A stretch of DNA of 64,000 nt from the NCBI GenBank assembly GCA_949291295.1, contig CASEVE010000013.1:1-64000 (forward strand). The letters run 5' to 3'. The position numbers and the translations under genes were made by a program. This DNA comes from an uncultured Olsenella sp. (GTDB lineage Bacteria; Actinomycetota; Coriobacteriia; Coriobacteriales; Atopobiaceae). Under the pieces are notes generated by a model that saw nothing but the letters and a program-made list of their open reading frames with translations, was not told the DNA's origin and made no database searches. Of this stretch, positions 43,934-51,176 are shown in pieces (position 1 is the first letter of the stretch; the number at the start of each line of letters is the position of its first letter).

Positions 43934-44254
43934 CTAGTTGAGCTTGTTGCCGCACTTGGAGCAGAACTCGGCGTCGGCCGCGTTCTTGGCGCCACACTTG
44001 GAGCAGAACACGGCGTCGGTGGCCGGGGTCTCGGGGGCGTCGGCGTCGTCCTCATCCTCGACAACCTCAACGTCGTCGTGGGACTCCACGGGACCCTCGG
44101 AGAGCTCCTCCTTGCCGTCCTCCATGCCCTCGCGGACGTTCTTCACGGTCTTGCCCAGAGCGGCACCGATCTTCGGGAGGTTCTTGGGCCCAAAGATGAT
44201 GAGAACCACAAGGACGATAAGGCCAAGCTCAAGGGGACCCATGCCAAAAATCAT
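43934..44254 (-). CDS. tatA: TatA-type translocase subunit with a C-terminal double zinc ribbon
   Basis: 106 residues. It begins MIFGMGPLELGLIVLVVLIIFGPKNLPKIG: a membrane helix, the FGP hinge and an amphipathic helix, as in TatA/B. An acidic linker (about 50-80) leads to two CxxC pairs, FCSKCGAKN and FCSKCGNKL, which look like a zinc-ribbon pair. TatA proteins normally end in a disordered tail. ATG at 44254 follows GGAAGGAC. No tatC in the window. Function of the ribbon unknown. Confidence 0.9.
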   Translation of the reverse strand: MIFGMGPLELGLIVLVVLIIFGPKNLPKIGAALGKTVKNVREGMEDGKEELSEGPVESHDDVEVVEDEDDADAPETPATDAVFCSKCGAKNAADAEFCSKCGNKLN

Positions 44255-44393
44255 GTTGAAATGTCCTTCCGATGCGATGTCGTAGATGGGCCACAGGCCC
44301 AATGCAGCATCAGCTAGTATAGCCGACGTTGGACGCTACTCACAATCTCTAAAACACGAGAAACACGGTTTCTCGTCGAGCCTTGGAGGACCC

Positions 44394-45233
44394 GTGACAG
44401 AGCTCGTCATTGCCCTCGTCATCATGACCGTTGTGTGCACCGCGATCCTGGCCGCGCTGCCCTGGCTGCTGCGCAAGCGCGGCGTGGTGATGCGTCGCAC
44501 CAAGTTTGGCCTCACGCTCGTCTTTGAGTCAGAGAACCTAGACCACACGCCCATGCGGCTCCTCAACGTCAACGGAACCTTCCAGAGCGTCTGCTACCTG
44601 CCCGATGACCTGCGCTTTGAGCTGGCATGCGAATACCACCGCGCCATGGCCTCCGTGATTGAGGGGCTGGCGCGGCGCGCGGCCGGGCGCGGCGTGCGCG
44701 TGATGGTGATGGGCGGGGGCGGCTACTCGCTGCCCAAGTACCTGGCGGCGTATGTGCCGGCCGCGCGGACGGACGTGGTGGAGGTTGACCCCGCGATCAC
44801 GGCGATTGCGCGCGAGTTCTTCTTCCTGGACGAGTGCCTTGAGAAAACAGGTGCCGTGAAGAACGGGCGACTTCGCCTGGTAAACGACGACGCGTGGGCG
44901 TTTGTGCGCGCCGCGGCCGAGCCCTACGACGTCATCGCCAACGACGCGTTCTCCGGCAAGCGCCCGCTTGGGCCGCTCACCTCGGCGGAGGGTGCGCGCG
45001 TGGTGCGCTCGCGGCTTGCCGAGGGCGGCGTCTACCTGGCCAACGTGCGCTGCGCGTGCGAGGGGCGCGGATCGGGGCCGCTGCGCGAGGTTGAGGAGGC
45101 GTTTGGTCGCGAGTTTGCGCACGTGGGCTACGTGCCCGAGTGGCCGGACGACCCCAAAAAACCCGGCAACAACGCGTTTATCGCCACAAACGCCGAGGGC
45201 GTGCTGCCCGCGGACGCCGTCGTGGTGAAGTAG
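44394..45233 (+). CDS. Membrane-anchored spermidine-synthase-like protein
   Basis: 279 residues. An N-terminal membrane helix (LVIALVIMTVVCTAILAALPW) is followed by a Rossmann fold of the spermidine synthase/methyltransferase type: VMVMGGGGYSLPKYL, then the acidic VVEVDPAI and NDAFSGKRPLG. Actual polyamine synthesis is not assured, since membrane-bound SpeE relatives include uncharacterised enzymes. The start is GTG at 44394, chosen because GGAGG lies 4 nt upstream; longer ATG readings start inside the tatA promoter region. It is divergent from tatA. Confidence 0.82.
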   Translation: MTELVIALVIMTVVCTAILAALPWLLRKRGVVMRRTKFGLTLVFESENLDHTPMRLLNVNGTFQSVCYLPDDLRFELACEYHRAMASVIEGLARRAAGRGVRVMVMGGGGYSLPKYLAAYVPAARTDVVEVDPAITAIAREFFFLDECLEKTGAVKNGRLRLVNDDAWAFVRAAAEPYDVIANDAFSGKRPLGPLTSAEGARVVRSRLAEGGVYLANVRCACEGRGSGPLREVEEAFGREFAHVGYVPEWPDDPKKPGNNAFIATNAEGVLPADAVVVK

Positions 45234-45249
45234 GCGCCCGACGCCGGCG

Positions 45250-46398
45250 TCACGTGCGCAGTCGAAAGCCAAGCTCAAGCAGCGAGAAAAGTCTTTCGGC
45301 CGCCAGCGCGTAGAGCTCCTCGGCGCGCGCCAAGGCTTCCTCGAGCGGCATGGCGTCGATTGCCGTGGGAACCGTCGCGGCAAGCCCCGGCAGGCACGCC
45401 GCGTCCGCGCTCATGCCGCCCACCACGGCCACACACGGAACGCCCGCAGCCTTGCATGCCGCCGCCACGCCGGCCACAACCTTGCCGCGTGCCGTCTGCG
45501 CGTCGGCGTGACCCTCCCCCGTGACGCAGAGATCGACACCCTCAAGAAGCGCCGGGAAGTTTGCGAGCTCCAGGACGCGCGCGATTCCGCTTTCCACCCG
45601 CGCCTCCAGAAACGCCATCGCGCCGGCACCCAGGCCGCCCGCGGCGCCCGCACCAGGGATGCACGCGAAATCACGGCCAAACGTTGCTGCAAGCACGCGC
45701 GCATAGTTGGCCATCCCGGCGTCGAGCTCGGCCACCACCTCGGGGGTGGCCCCCTTCTGCGGGCCGTAGACCGCACTCGCTCCGTCGGGGCCTACGAGTG
45801 GGTTGTCTACGTCGCACATGAGGTGAAACTTCGTCCGTGCGACGCGCGGATCAAAGCGCCAGAGGTCAATTGAGACAACGTGAGCGAGGTCGGCACCGCA
45901 GCCTGCGAGCTCGCGCCCACGCGCGTCCAAGAACCGCGCGCCAAGTGCGCGCATGCAGCCCATGCCACCGTCGTTGGTGGCGCTGCCGCCAATGGCGAGC
46001 GTCACGTCTCGCGCACCGGCATCAAGCGCGGCGCAGATGAGCTCGCCGGTACCGTAGGTGCTCGTGAGCAGCGGGTTCTTCTCGCCAGGCGAAAGCAGGG
46101 GCAGGCCGGAGGCGGCGGCCATCTCCACAACGGAGCGGCCATCGGGCAGCATGGCATACGCGGCTTCAACGGGACGTCCCAGGGGATCGTGCGCGCAAGC
46201 CCGCTTTAGCTCGCCGTCACAGGCCAGCGCAACGGCCTCCGCCGTGCCGTCGCCACCGTCCGCCATGGGTATGCAGCGACATTCGCATTGCGGAAAGTGC
46301 CTGCGAGCTGCGGCCTCGAGCAGCCGGCCGGCGCGCACAGATGTGATGGTGCCCTTGAGCGAGTCTGACGCAAACACAAACCTCGGAACGCCGGCCAT
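45250..46398 (-). CDS. Glycerate kinase, GlxK/GarK family
   Basis: Phosphorylates D-glycerate. It is 382 residues. It shows ASDSLKGTITS at the N-terminus, PMADGGDGTAEA, STYGTGELI, AIGGSATNDGGMG, PGAGAAGGLG and VTGEGHADAQT, all typical of the family. It converges with the spermidine-synthase-like gene, 16 bp apart. Nothing nearby points to a specific glycerate pathway. Confidence 0.92.
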   Translation of the reverse strand: MAGVPRFVFASDSLKGTITSVRAGRLLEAAARRHFPQCECRCIPMADGGDGTAEAVALACDGELKRACAHDPLGRPVEAAYAMLPDGRSVVEMAAASGLPLLSPGEKNPLLTSTYGTGELICAALDAGARDVTLAIGGSATNDGGMGCMRALGARFLDARGRELAGCGADLAHVVSIDLWRFDPRVARTKFHLMCDVDNPLVGPDGASAVYGPQKGATPEVVAELDAGMANYARVLAATFGRDFACIPGAGAAGGLGAGAMAFLEARVESGIARVLELANFPALLEGVDLCVTGEGHADAQTARGKVVAGVAAACKAAGVPCVAVVGGMSADAACLPGLAATVPTAIDAMPLEEALARAEELYALAAERLFSLLELGFRLRT

Positions 46399-46496
46399 AT
46401 GCCCTCCCCCTTGCGGCTTTGGCCAAGTATCCCACGTCTGAGGCTCCGGGCGCTCGAAAAGCAGGCGTTTTACGGCCGCCTGACCCCCTTGCGCGA

Positions 46497-46617
46497 GTTG
46501 TAGGTTGTTTGGCACCGACTCCTCAAGTACTACCGGGTTGGTGTCATTTTTCTACCTGCGGATTTACGCGCAAAAAATGTCCTCTACTTGGCATGTCCCG
46601 GCAAAACAACCTACAAC
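46497..46617. repeat. Inverted repeat between glycerate kinase and tRNA-Pro
   Basis: GTTGTAGGTTGTTT (46497-46510) is the exact reverse complement of 46604-46617, about 93 bp apart. The enclosed sequence is AT-richer than the surroundings and holds no gene. Confidence 0.75.
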
Positions 46618-46618
46618 C

Positions 46619-46650
46619 AAAAAAGGCCAGACGAGAAGCCTCGTCTGGCC
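46619..46650 (-). terminator. Terminator of tRNA-Pro
   Basis: On the minus strand GGCCAGACGAG pairs with CTCGTCTGGCC, followed by TTTTTT. It begins 10 bp past the tRNA. Confidence 0.88.
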
Positions 46651-46660
46651 TGAAATTACG

Positions 46661-46737
<77 letters not shown>

Positions 46738-46769
46738 TAGCAAGGGAGCATTCTAGCAGACTTTGCGCG

Positions 46770-47633
46770 CTAGGCCAAGGTTTTTGTGGCCCAGGCACGC
46801 CATCCCCGCTCTGTCTTGGCGCGTGACGCGGCCTCCCTAGCCGCCCCATCGCTCTCGCAGATGGCAAACGAGCATGTTCCCGAGCCCGTGACCTGCGCGG
46901 CAAGCACGCCGTCCCGCTCTTGCAGCCAACCCAAAACGTCGGCTATCGGAGGGCAGAGCGCCATGGCGGCACCTGCGAGGTTGTTGTGAAGACGGGCCGC
47001 AACGCCCCGGATGTCACCGGCGCCCAAGGCGGCGCACACGTCCTCGTAACCCGCGGGTTTTTCGCCGCTGCGGTCAAACTCGGCATAGGACTCCGGCGTT
47101 GAGCCGCCTTCGGCGCGTGGCATCACAAGGACGACCGGCATCTCGAGCCCCGGAAACGTCCGGTCGAGCACATCGCCCGCCCCAAGGTACAGGGAGGGCG
47201 CCGGATTCAGGAAGAAGGCCACGTCGGCGCCAACGCGACGGGCAACCGAGACCACGCGCTGGTCGAGGGGGTCCACACCCCAGAGCTCGGCAAGGGCGCG
47301 CAGCGCTGCGCCGGCGTCCGCGGATGACCCGCCAAGGCCAGCGCGCTCCGGAATGCAGGCTTCCACGTGGACACTCACGAGCGGCTGCACGCCAAGGGCG
47401 CCGGCGAGCATCGTTGCGGCCTTCCACACGCCGGTCTTCTCGGCAGGTATGCCAAGCTCGGGCGAGAAGCTCACGGTAAGCTCCGGCGCACGCTCCACGG
47501 AGACGGTGTCAAACAGCGCAACGGGCACCATCACGGAGTCAACGCGATGGTAGCCGCGCTCGTCACGCCCCTGATGAACGCCCAGGTGCAGGTTGATCTT
47601 GCAGGGCGTGGTAACGATTGTGGCCTGCGACAT
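46770..47633 (-). CDS. ispE: 4-diphosphocytidyl-2-C-methyl-D-erythritol kinase
   Basis: GHMP kinase, step four of the MEP pathway, 287 residues. PCKINLHLGV at the start, the ATP-binding PERAGLGGSSADAGAAL, and VTGSGTCSFAI near the end. It lies 5 bp after veg. With ispD and ispF in the window, three MEP enzymes are present within 14 kb. Confidence 0.95.
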   Translation of the reverse strand: MSQATIVTTPCKINLHLGVHQGRDERGYHRVDSVMVPVALFDTVSVERAPELTVSFSPELGIPAEKTGVWKAATMLAGALGVQPLVSVHVEACIPERAGLGGSSADAGAALRALAELWGVDPLDQRVVSVARRVGADVAFFLNPAPSLYLGAGDVLDRTFPGLEMPVVLVMPRAEGGSTPESYAEFDRSGEKPAGYEDVCAALGAGDIRGVAARLHNNLAGAAMALCPPIADVLGWLQERDGVLAAQVTGSGTCSFAICESDGAAREAASRAKTERGWRAWATKTLA

Positions 47634-47638
47634 GCCGG

Positions 47639-47935
47639 CTACTCAGTCACGGGCTCGACAAAGTCGAAGAGGCGCTCGCCGGTCTCGATGTCAAAGAGCT
47701 CAACGGTGCCCGTGAGAACGTCCACGTACTGATACGACTGGCGCGCGGTGCGGCCACGGCGCTCCTCGACCTCCAGGATAAACAGTGAAGGATGGGCGTT
47801 TACCAGCGTACCCGTGCGCTCCACGATGCGCGAGCGGCCCATGTTGGCCTTCACGCGCAGGCGCTTTCCCTCGAGCTCATGGAGCTCCTCGCGAATCTCA
47901 TCAACCCGGTTGACGGGCGGAATCTCGTTTTCCAT
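47639..47935 (-). CDS. veg: Veg-family protein
   Basis: 98-residue small beta-rich protein of the Veg family, linked in Bacillus to biofilm regulation and often found just before ispE. Recognised by LEGKRLRVKANMGRSRIVERTGTL and HPSLFILEVEE. The ATG at 47935 has GGAGGG 4-6 nt upstream; a GTG at 47947 in frame lies inside that site and is not favoured. Molecular role unclear. Confidence 0.88.
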   Translation of the reverse strand: MENEIPPVNRVDEIREELHELEGKRLRVKANMGRSRIVERTGTLVNAHPSLFILEVEERRGRTARQSYQYVDVLTGTVELFDIETGERLFDFVEPVTE

Positions 47936-48081
47936 ATGGCCCTCCACACGCCTTAAGGCGAAAAGTCCAGAATTACGGAACTTCTATCATATGGCGCAAC
48001 GAGCCGCGGGGCAATCCGGTTCAATCTCTTGTCACGAGAAGACCATCGCGCGGACGCGGCGCTGCGCTGCGGCGCAAAAAC

Positions 48082-48138
48082 CTGACAAACTACCCTGTCA
48101 CCTTTGTCAGGTTAACTACCCTGTCACCTTTGTCAGGT
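48082..48138. repeat. Two copies of the TACCCTGTCACCTTTGTCA element
   Basis: Direct copies whose first half forms an 11-bp stem (AACCTGACAAA with TTTGTCAGGTT). It lies between divergent veg and the M24 peptidase gene. A second small stem, GGGCAG with CTGCCC, follows at 48141-48160. Confidence 0.88.
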
Positions 48139-48184
48139 TTTGGGCAGTGCTAAACTGCCCGCAGGAAATGGTGATGGGAGAAAC

Positions 48185-49258
48185 ATGGACGAGAAGCGCC
48201 TGGCTCGTGTACGTAAAAACCTTGCGAGAAGGGGCCTCACGCAGGTCCTCATTGTGGACCCGCTCTCAATCTGGTGGCTCTGCGGCTACTACACCGAGCC
48301 CTACGAGCGCTTTCTTGCGCTCCTTGTGGGCGCGGAGGGCACACCTACGCTCTTTGTCAACCGCCTCTTCCCCGACGCATCCGACTGCGGAGCGCGCGTC
48401 GTTAGCTTCTCCGACACCGACGACCCCATGGCGCTCGTCGCCGCACGGACCGCGCACGACCTCCCGCTCGGCGTGGACAAGGACCTTGCGGCGCGCTGGC
48501 TCGTGCCGCTCATGGAGTCCGGTGCGGCCTCGGGCTTTGTCCTTGCCTCGGACGCGGTGGACGATGCCCGCTCCATCAAGGACGCCCGCGAGCGCGAGCT
48601 CATGCGAGCAGCCTCCGCCGTCAACGACGAGGCAATGTCATGGCTCGTCGACCAGGTGCGACCAGGCGTCACGGAGCGGCAGATCGCAGACGGGCTTCTT
48701 GCCGAGTACCGGCGTCTGGGAGCCGAGAGCCACTCCTTCTCGCCCATCGTGAGCTTTGGAGACCACGCCGCCGACCCGCACCACGAGCCCGACGACACGC
48801 CCCTCGAGCTTGGGGACATGGTCCTTTTTGACGTGGGCTGCAAGCGTGCGTGGTACTGCTCGGACATGACGCGCACCTTCTTTACCGCCGAGCCGACCGA
48901 GCACCAGCGAGCCGTCTACGACGCCGTGCTGCGCGCCAACGAAGCCGCCGAGCATCTCGTAAGGCCAGGGGTGACGTTTGCCGAGATTGACCGCGCGGCA
49001 CGCAGCGTCATCGAGGAGGCCGGGTGGGGACCTGCCTTCACGCACCGGCTGGGGCACCAGATCGGCCTCGTCGACCATGAGCCCGGAGACGTGAGCTCAA
49101 CGCATGACGAGCCGGTGCGCCCGGGGCAGTGCTTCTCCATCGAGCCTGGAATCTACCTGCCTGGAGACATGGGGGTGCGCATCGAGGACCTCGTCATCGT
49201 GACCGAGGATGGCTGCGAGGTGCTCAACCGCTATCCCAAGGGGCTCACGGTTCTGTAA
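48185..49258 (+). CDS. Xaa-Pro aminopeptidase-like M24 metallopeptidase
   Basis: 357 residues. N-terminal creatinase-like domain, then the pita-bread fold with two-metal ligands: Asp in FDVGCKRAWYCSDMTR, His in HRLGHQIG, Glu in SIEPGIYL, Glu in VRIEDLVIV. This is the PepP/PepQ group that removes residues before proline; exact substrate unknown. ATG at 48185 (MDEKRLARV) was chosen over an upstream in-frame ATG (48140) because the region before it reads through the repeat block. Confidence 0.92.
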   Translation: MDEKRLARVRKNLARRGLTQVLIVDPLSIWWLCGYYTEPYERFLALLVGAEGTPTLFVNRLFPDASDCGARVVSFSDTDDPMALVAARTAHDLPLGVDKDLAARWLVPLMESGAASGFVLASDAVDDARSIKDARERELMRAASAVNDEAMSWLVDQVRPGVTERQIADGLLAEYRRLGAESHSFSPIVSFGDHAADPHHEPDDTPLELGDMVLFDVGCKRAWYCSDMTRTFFTAEPTEHQRAVYDAVLRANEAAEHLVRPGVTFAEIDRAARSVIEEAGWGPAFTHRLGHQIGLVDHEPGDVSSTHDEPVRPGQCFSIEPGIYLPGDMGVRIEDLVIVTEDGCEVLNRYPKGLTVL

Positions 49259-49292
49259 GGCACGCCGTTCCGGAGGGGTCTACTCGACCTCT

Positions 49293-49393
49293 CCGGAAAT
49301 TAACGGACATTGGTTTGCTTAAAAATGCCGTTTTGCGAAGAAAAGGCCAGTTGACGGAGATTTTTCAGCAAACCAATGTCCGTTAATTTCCGG
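49293..49393. repeat. 27-bp perfect inverted repeat between convergent genes
   Basis: Arms 49293-49319 and 49367-49393 begin and end CCGGAAATTAACGGACATTG and its exact reverse complement; the spacer is AT-rich with A and T tracts. It is a probable bidirectional terminator element. Confidence 0.9.
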
Positions 49394-49412
49394 GGGTCTT
49401 GGGTAGCGCGGC

Positions 49413-49461
49413 AAAAAGCGGCGGGCGAAGGCCGTCTGGCCTTCGCCCGCCGCGCGCTTTT
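49413..49461. terminator. Bidirectional terminator between the M24 peptidase and nagB
   Basis: A long stem, GCGGCGGGCGAAGGCC with GGCCTTCGCCCGCCGC (49418-49453), has an A run before it and a T run after it. It can therefore stop transcripts from both convergent genes. Confidence 0.9.
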
Positions 49462-49477
49462 AATCGATAGGGCGAGG

Positions 49478-50212
49478 TTACTCGGCGGGGCAGAGCGAGA
49501 GCGCGGCCTCGTCGGCAACCACGATGCAGTTGGGGTGAAGCTGCAGGATGGAAGCCTGGCAGGACGGGGCGATCGGGCCATAGCACATGTCGTGGACGGC
49601 CTGGGCCTTGACCTCGCCGTTGGCAATCACGAGGACGGAGCGGGCGGCCATGATGGTGCCAATACCCATGGTGTAGGCCTGACGCGGCACGTCGTCGATG
49701 CTATCAAAGAGGCGGCTGTTGGCCTGGATGGTGGACTCGGTGAGGTCCACGCAGTGGGTGCCCTTCACAAAGGCGTCTCCGGGCTCGTTGAAGCCGATGT
49801 GGCCGTTGTTGCCAATGCCGAGGAGCTGCAGGTCCTGGTGACCAGCGGCGGCAACGGCAGCGTCATACTCGGCGCAGGCAGCCTCGTAGTCCTCCATGAG
49901 GCCGTCGGGCACGTGCGTGTTGGCCTTGTCGATGTTTACGTGATCGAAGAGGTTCACGTTCATGAAGTAGCGGTAGCTCTGGTCGTGATCGCCGGGAAGG
50001 CCGCGATACTCGTCGAGGTTATAGGTCTTGACCTGCGAGAAGTCAAGATCGCCAGCCTCATAGGCGGCAGCGAGGTTCTTGTAGGTCCCGATGGGCGTGG
50101 AGCCGGTGGCAAGGCCGAGCACGCAGTCCGGCTTGAGCGTGACCTGGGCCGCGATGATGGCAGCGGCCTTGCGGCTCATGTCCTCGTAATCCTTGGCGCG
50201 AACGATTCTCAT
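49478..50212 (-). CDS. nagB: Glucosamine-6-phosphate deaminase
   Basis: Converts glucosamine-6-phosphate to fructose-6-phosphate and ammonia in amino-sugar catabolism. It is 244 residues. GLATGSTPIGTYK, NLDEYRGLPGDHDQSYRYFM, GIGNNGHIGFNEPG and the HCVDLTEST region are all intact. No nagA or nag transporter is adjacent. Short ending (SLCPAE) as in the compact Gram-positive form. Confidence 0.95.
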   Translation of the reverse strand: MRIVRAKDYEDMSRKAAAIIAAQVTLKPDCVLGLATGSTPIGTYKNLAAAYEAGDLDFSQVKTYNLDEYRGLPGDHDQSYRYFMNVNLFDHVNIDKANTHVPDGLMEDYEAACAEYDAAVAAAGHQDLQLLGIGNNGHIGFNEPGDAFVKGTHCVDLTESTIQANSRLFDSIDDVPRQAYTMGIGTIMAARSVLVIANGEVKAQAVHDMCYGPIAPSCQASILQLHPNCIVVADEAALSLCPAE

Positions 50213-50485
50213 GATACGTCCCTTCCTGATAGCGACGAACAACACGTTCGTCGTGCGGCCCCATCGGCCGCGGCCAATGTGACTGCGACCACCAGGGCGA
50301 GGTCGCCAAAAACACTGCTGAGAAGAACCCGCCGCGTCGAGGCCCCTGCCCGTCCACGACGAACCGAGGCGTGCCGCCCCGGACCATTTTCTATCATGCA
50401 CCCTTCAGCCACTCACCGGCGGCATAATTTGGGTGAGCGGTAGATTGCGTGAGACTGGTGTTAGATCGATCTGTCGCGCCACGGC
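50213..50485. promoter_or_regulatory. nagB upstream region with a short inverted repeat
   Basis: 273 bp without a gene. A 9-bp stem with one mismatch, GCGACGAAC (50232-50240) and GTTCGTCGT (50246-50254), lies about 20 bp before the nagB start and could be an operator or leader hairpin. No clear promoter hexamers were found. Confidence 0.35.
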
Positions 50486-51106
50486 CTAGAGCTTGGCAGC
50501 AAGGTCCTCAAGGGCGTGGAAGCGGTGCGAGATCAGATTCTTCTCGTCGAGCGAGAGCTCGGCCATCGTGCGGCCCGGGGTCTCGTTGGGGAGAAACAGC
50601 GGGTCGTAGCCAAAGCCGCCGTCACCGCGCGGCTGCCAACCCACCATGCCCTCGCAGTCACCGTCGCCGCGCAGAACCTCGTCGCCGCGCACGAGCACCA
50701 CGCTCGAGTGGAAGCGCGCCGTACGTCGCTCGTCGGGGACGTCCGCCATCTGCTCCATGAGCTTTTCGTTGTTGGCCGCATCGTTTCCATGCTCACCCGC
50801 CCAGCGCGCCGAGAAGATCCCGGGGGCGCCATCAAGGGCGTCCACGCACAGGCCCGAGTCGTCCGCCACGGCCATGAGAAGGCCTGTTTCGGCCTGTGCG
50901 GCACGAGCCTTGATGAGGGCGTTGTCAAAGAACGTCTCCCCGTCCTCCACCGGATCGGGAAAGTCGCCAAGCTCGCCGAGCGCAACAAAGCGCACGCCCG
51001 GCATGGCCGGAGAGAGAATGGCCTCGATCTCAATGACCTTGTGCGCGTTACCCGTCGCCACCACAACGGTACGGTCGGGATCGAGCTCACTGATGGTAAT
51101 GCTCAC
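50486..51106 (-). CDS. rdgB: XTP/dITP pyrophosphatase (RdgB/HAM1)
   Basis: House-cleaning enzyme that removes non-canonical purine nucleotides. It is 206 residues. VVATGNAHKVIEI (substrate loop), ETFFDNALIKAR, ADDSGLCVDALDGAPGIFSARWAG, GFGYDPLFLP and HRFHALEDL. It normally follows rph directly; here the glycosidase pseudogene lies between. Confidence 0.95.
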   Translation of the reverse strand: MSITISELDPDRTVVVATGNAHKVIEIEAILSPAMPGVRFVALGELGDFPDPVEDGETFFDNALIKARAAQAETGLLMAVADDSGLCVDALDGAPGIFSARWAGEHGNDAANNEKLMEQMADVPDERRTARFHSSVVLVRGDEVLRGDGDCEGMVGWQPRGDGGFGYDPLFLPNETPGRTMAELSLDEKNLISHRFHALEDLAAKL

Positions 51107-51119
51107 GGTATCTCCTTAG

Positions 51120-51155
51120 AAAAAGGGCTGCCGCGCGGTAGCACGCGGCAGCCCC
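51120..51155 (-). terminator. Terminator after the glycosidase pseudogene
   Basis: On the minus strand GGGGCTGCCGCGTG pairs with CGCGCGGCAGCCC, then TTTTT. It ends the glycosidase unit 22 bp past its stop. Confidence 0.85.
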
Positions 51156-51176
51156 ATGTTACTCGTTGACCCGCGC

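Noticed and set aside
43934-44302. Longer tatA start at 44302 (MGLWPIYD)
   Set aside because: The GGAAGGAC ribosome binding site is directly before the ATG at 44254, and TatA proteins start just before the membrane helix.
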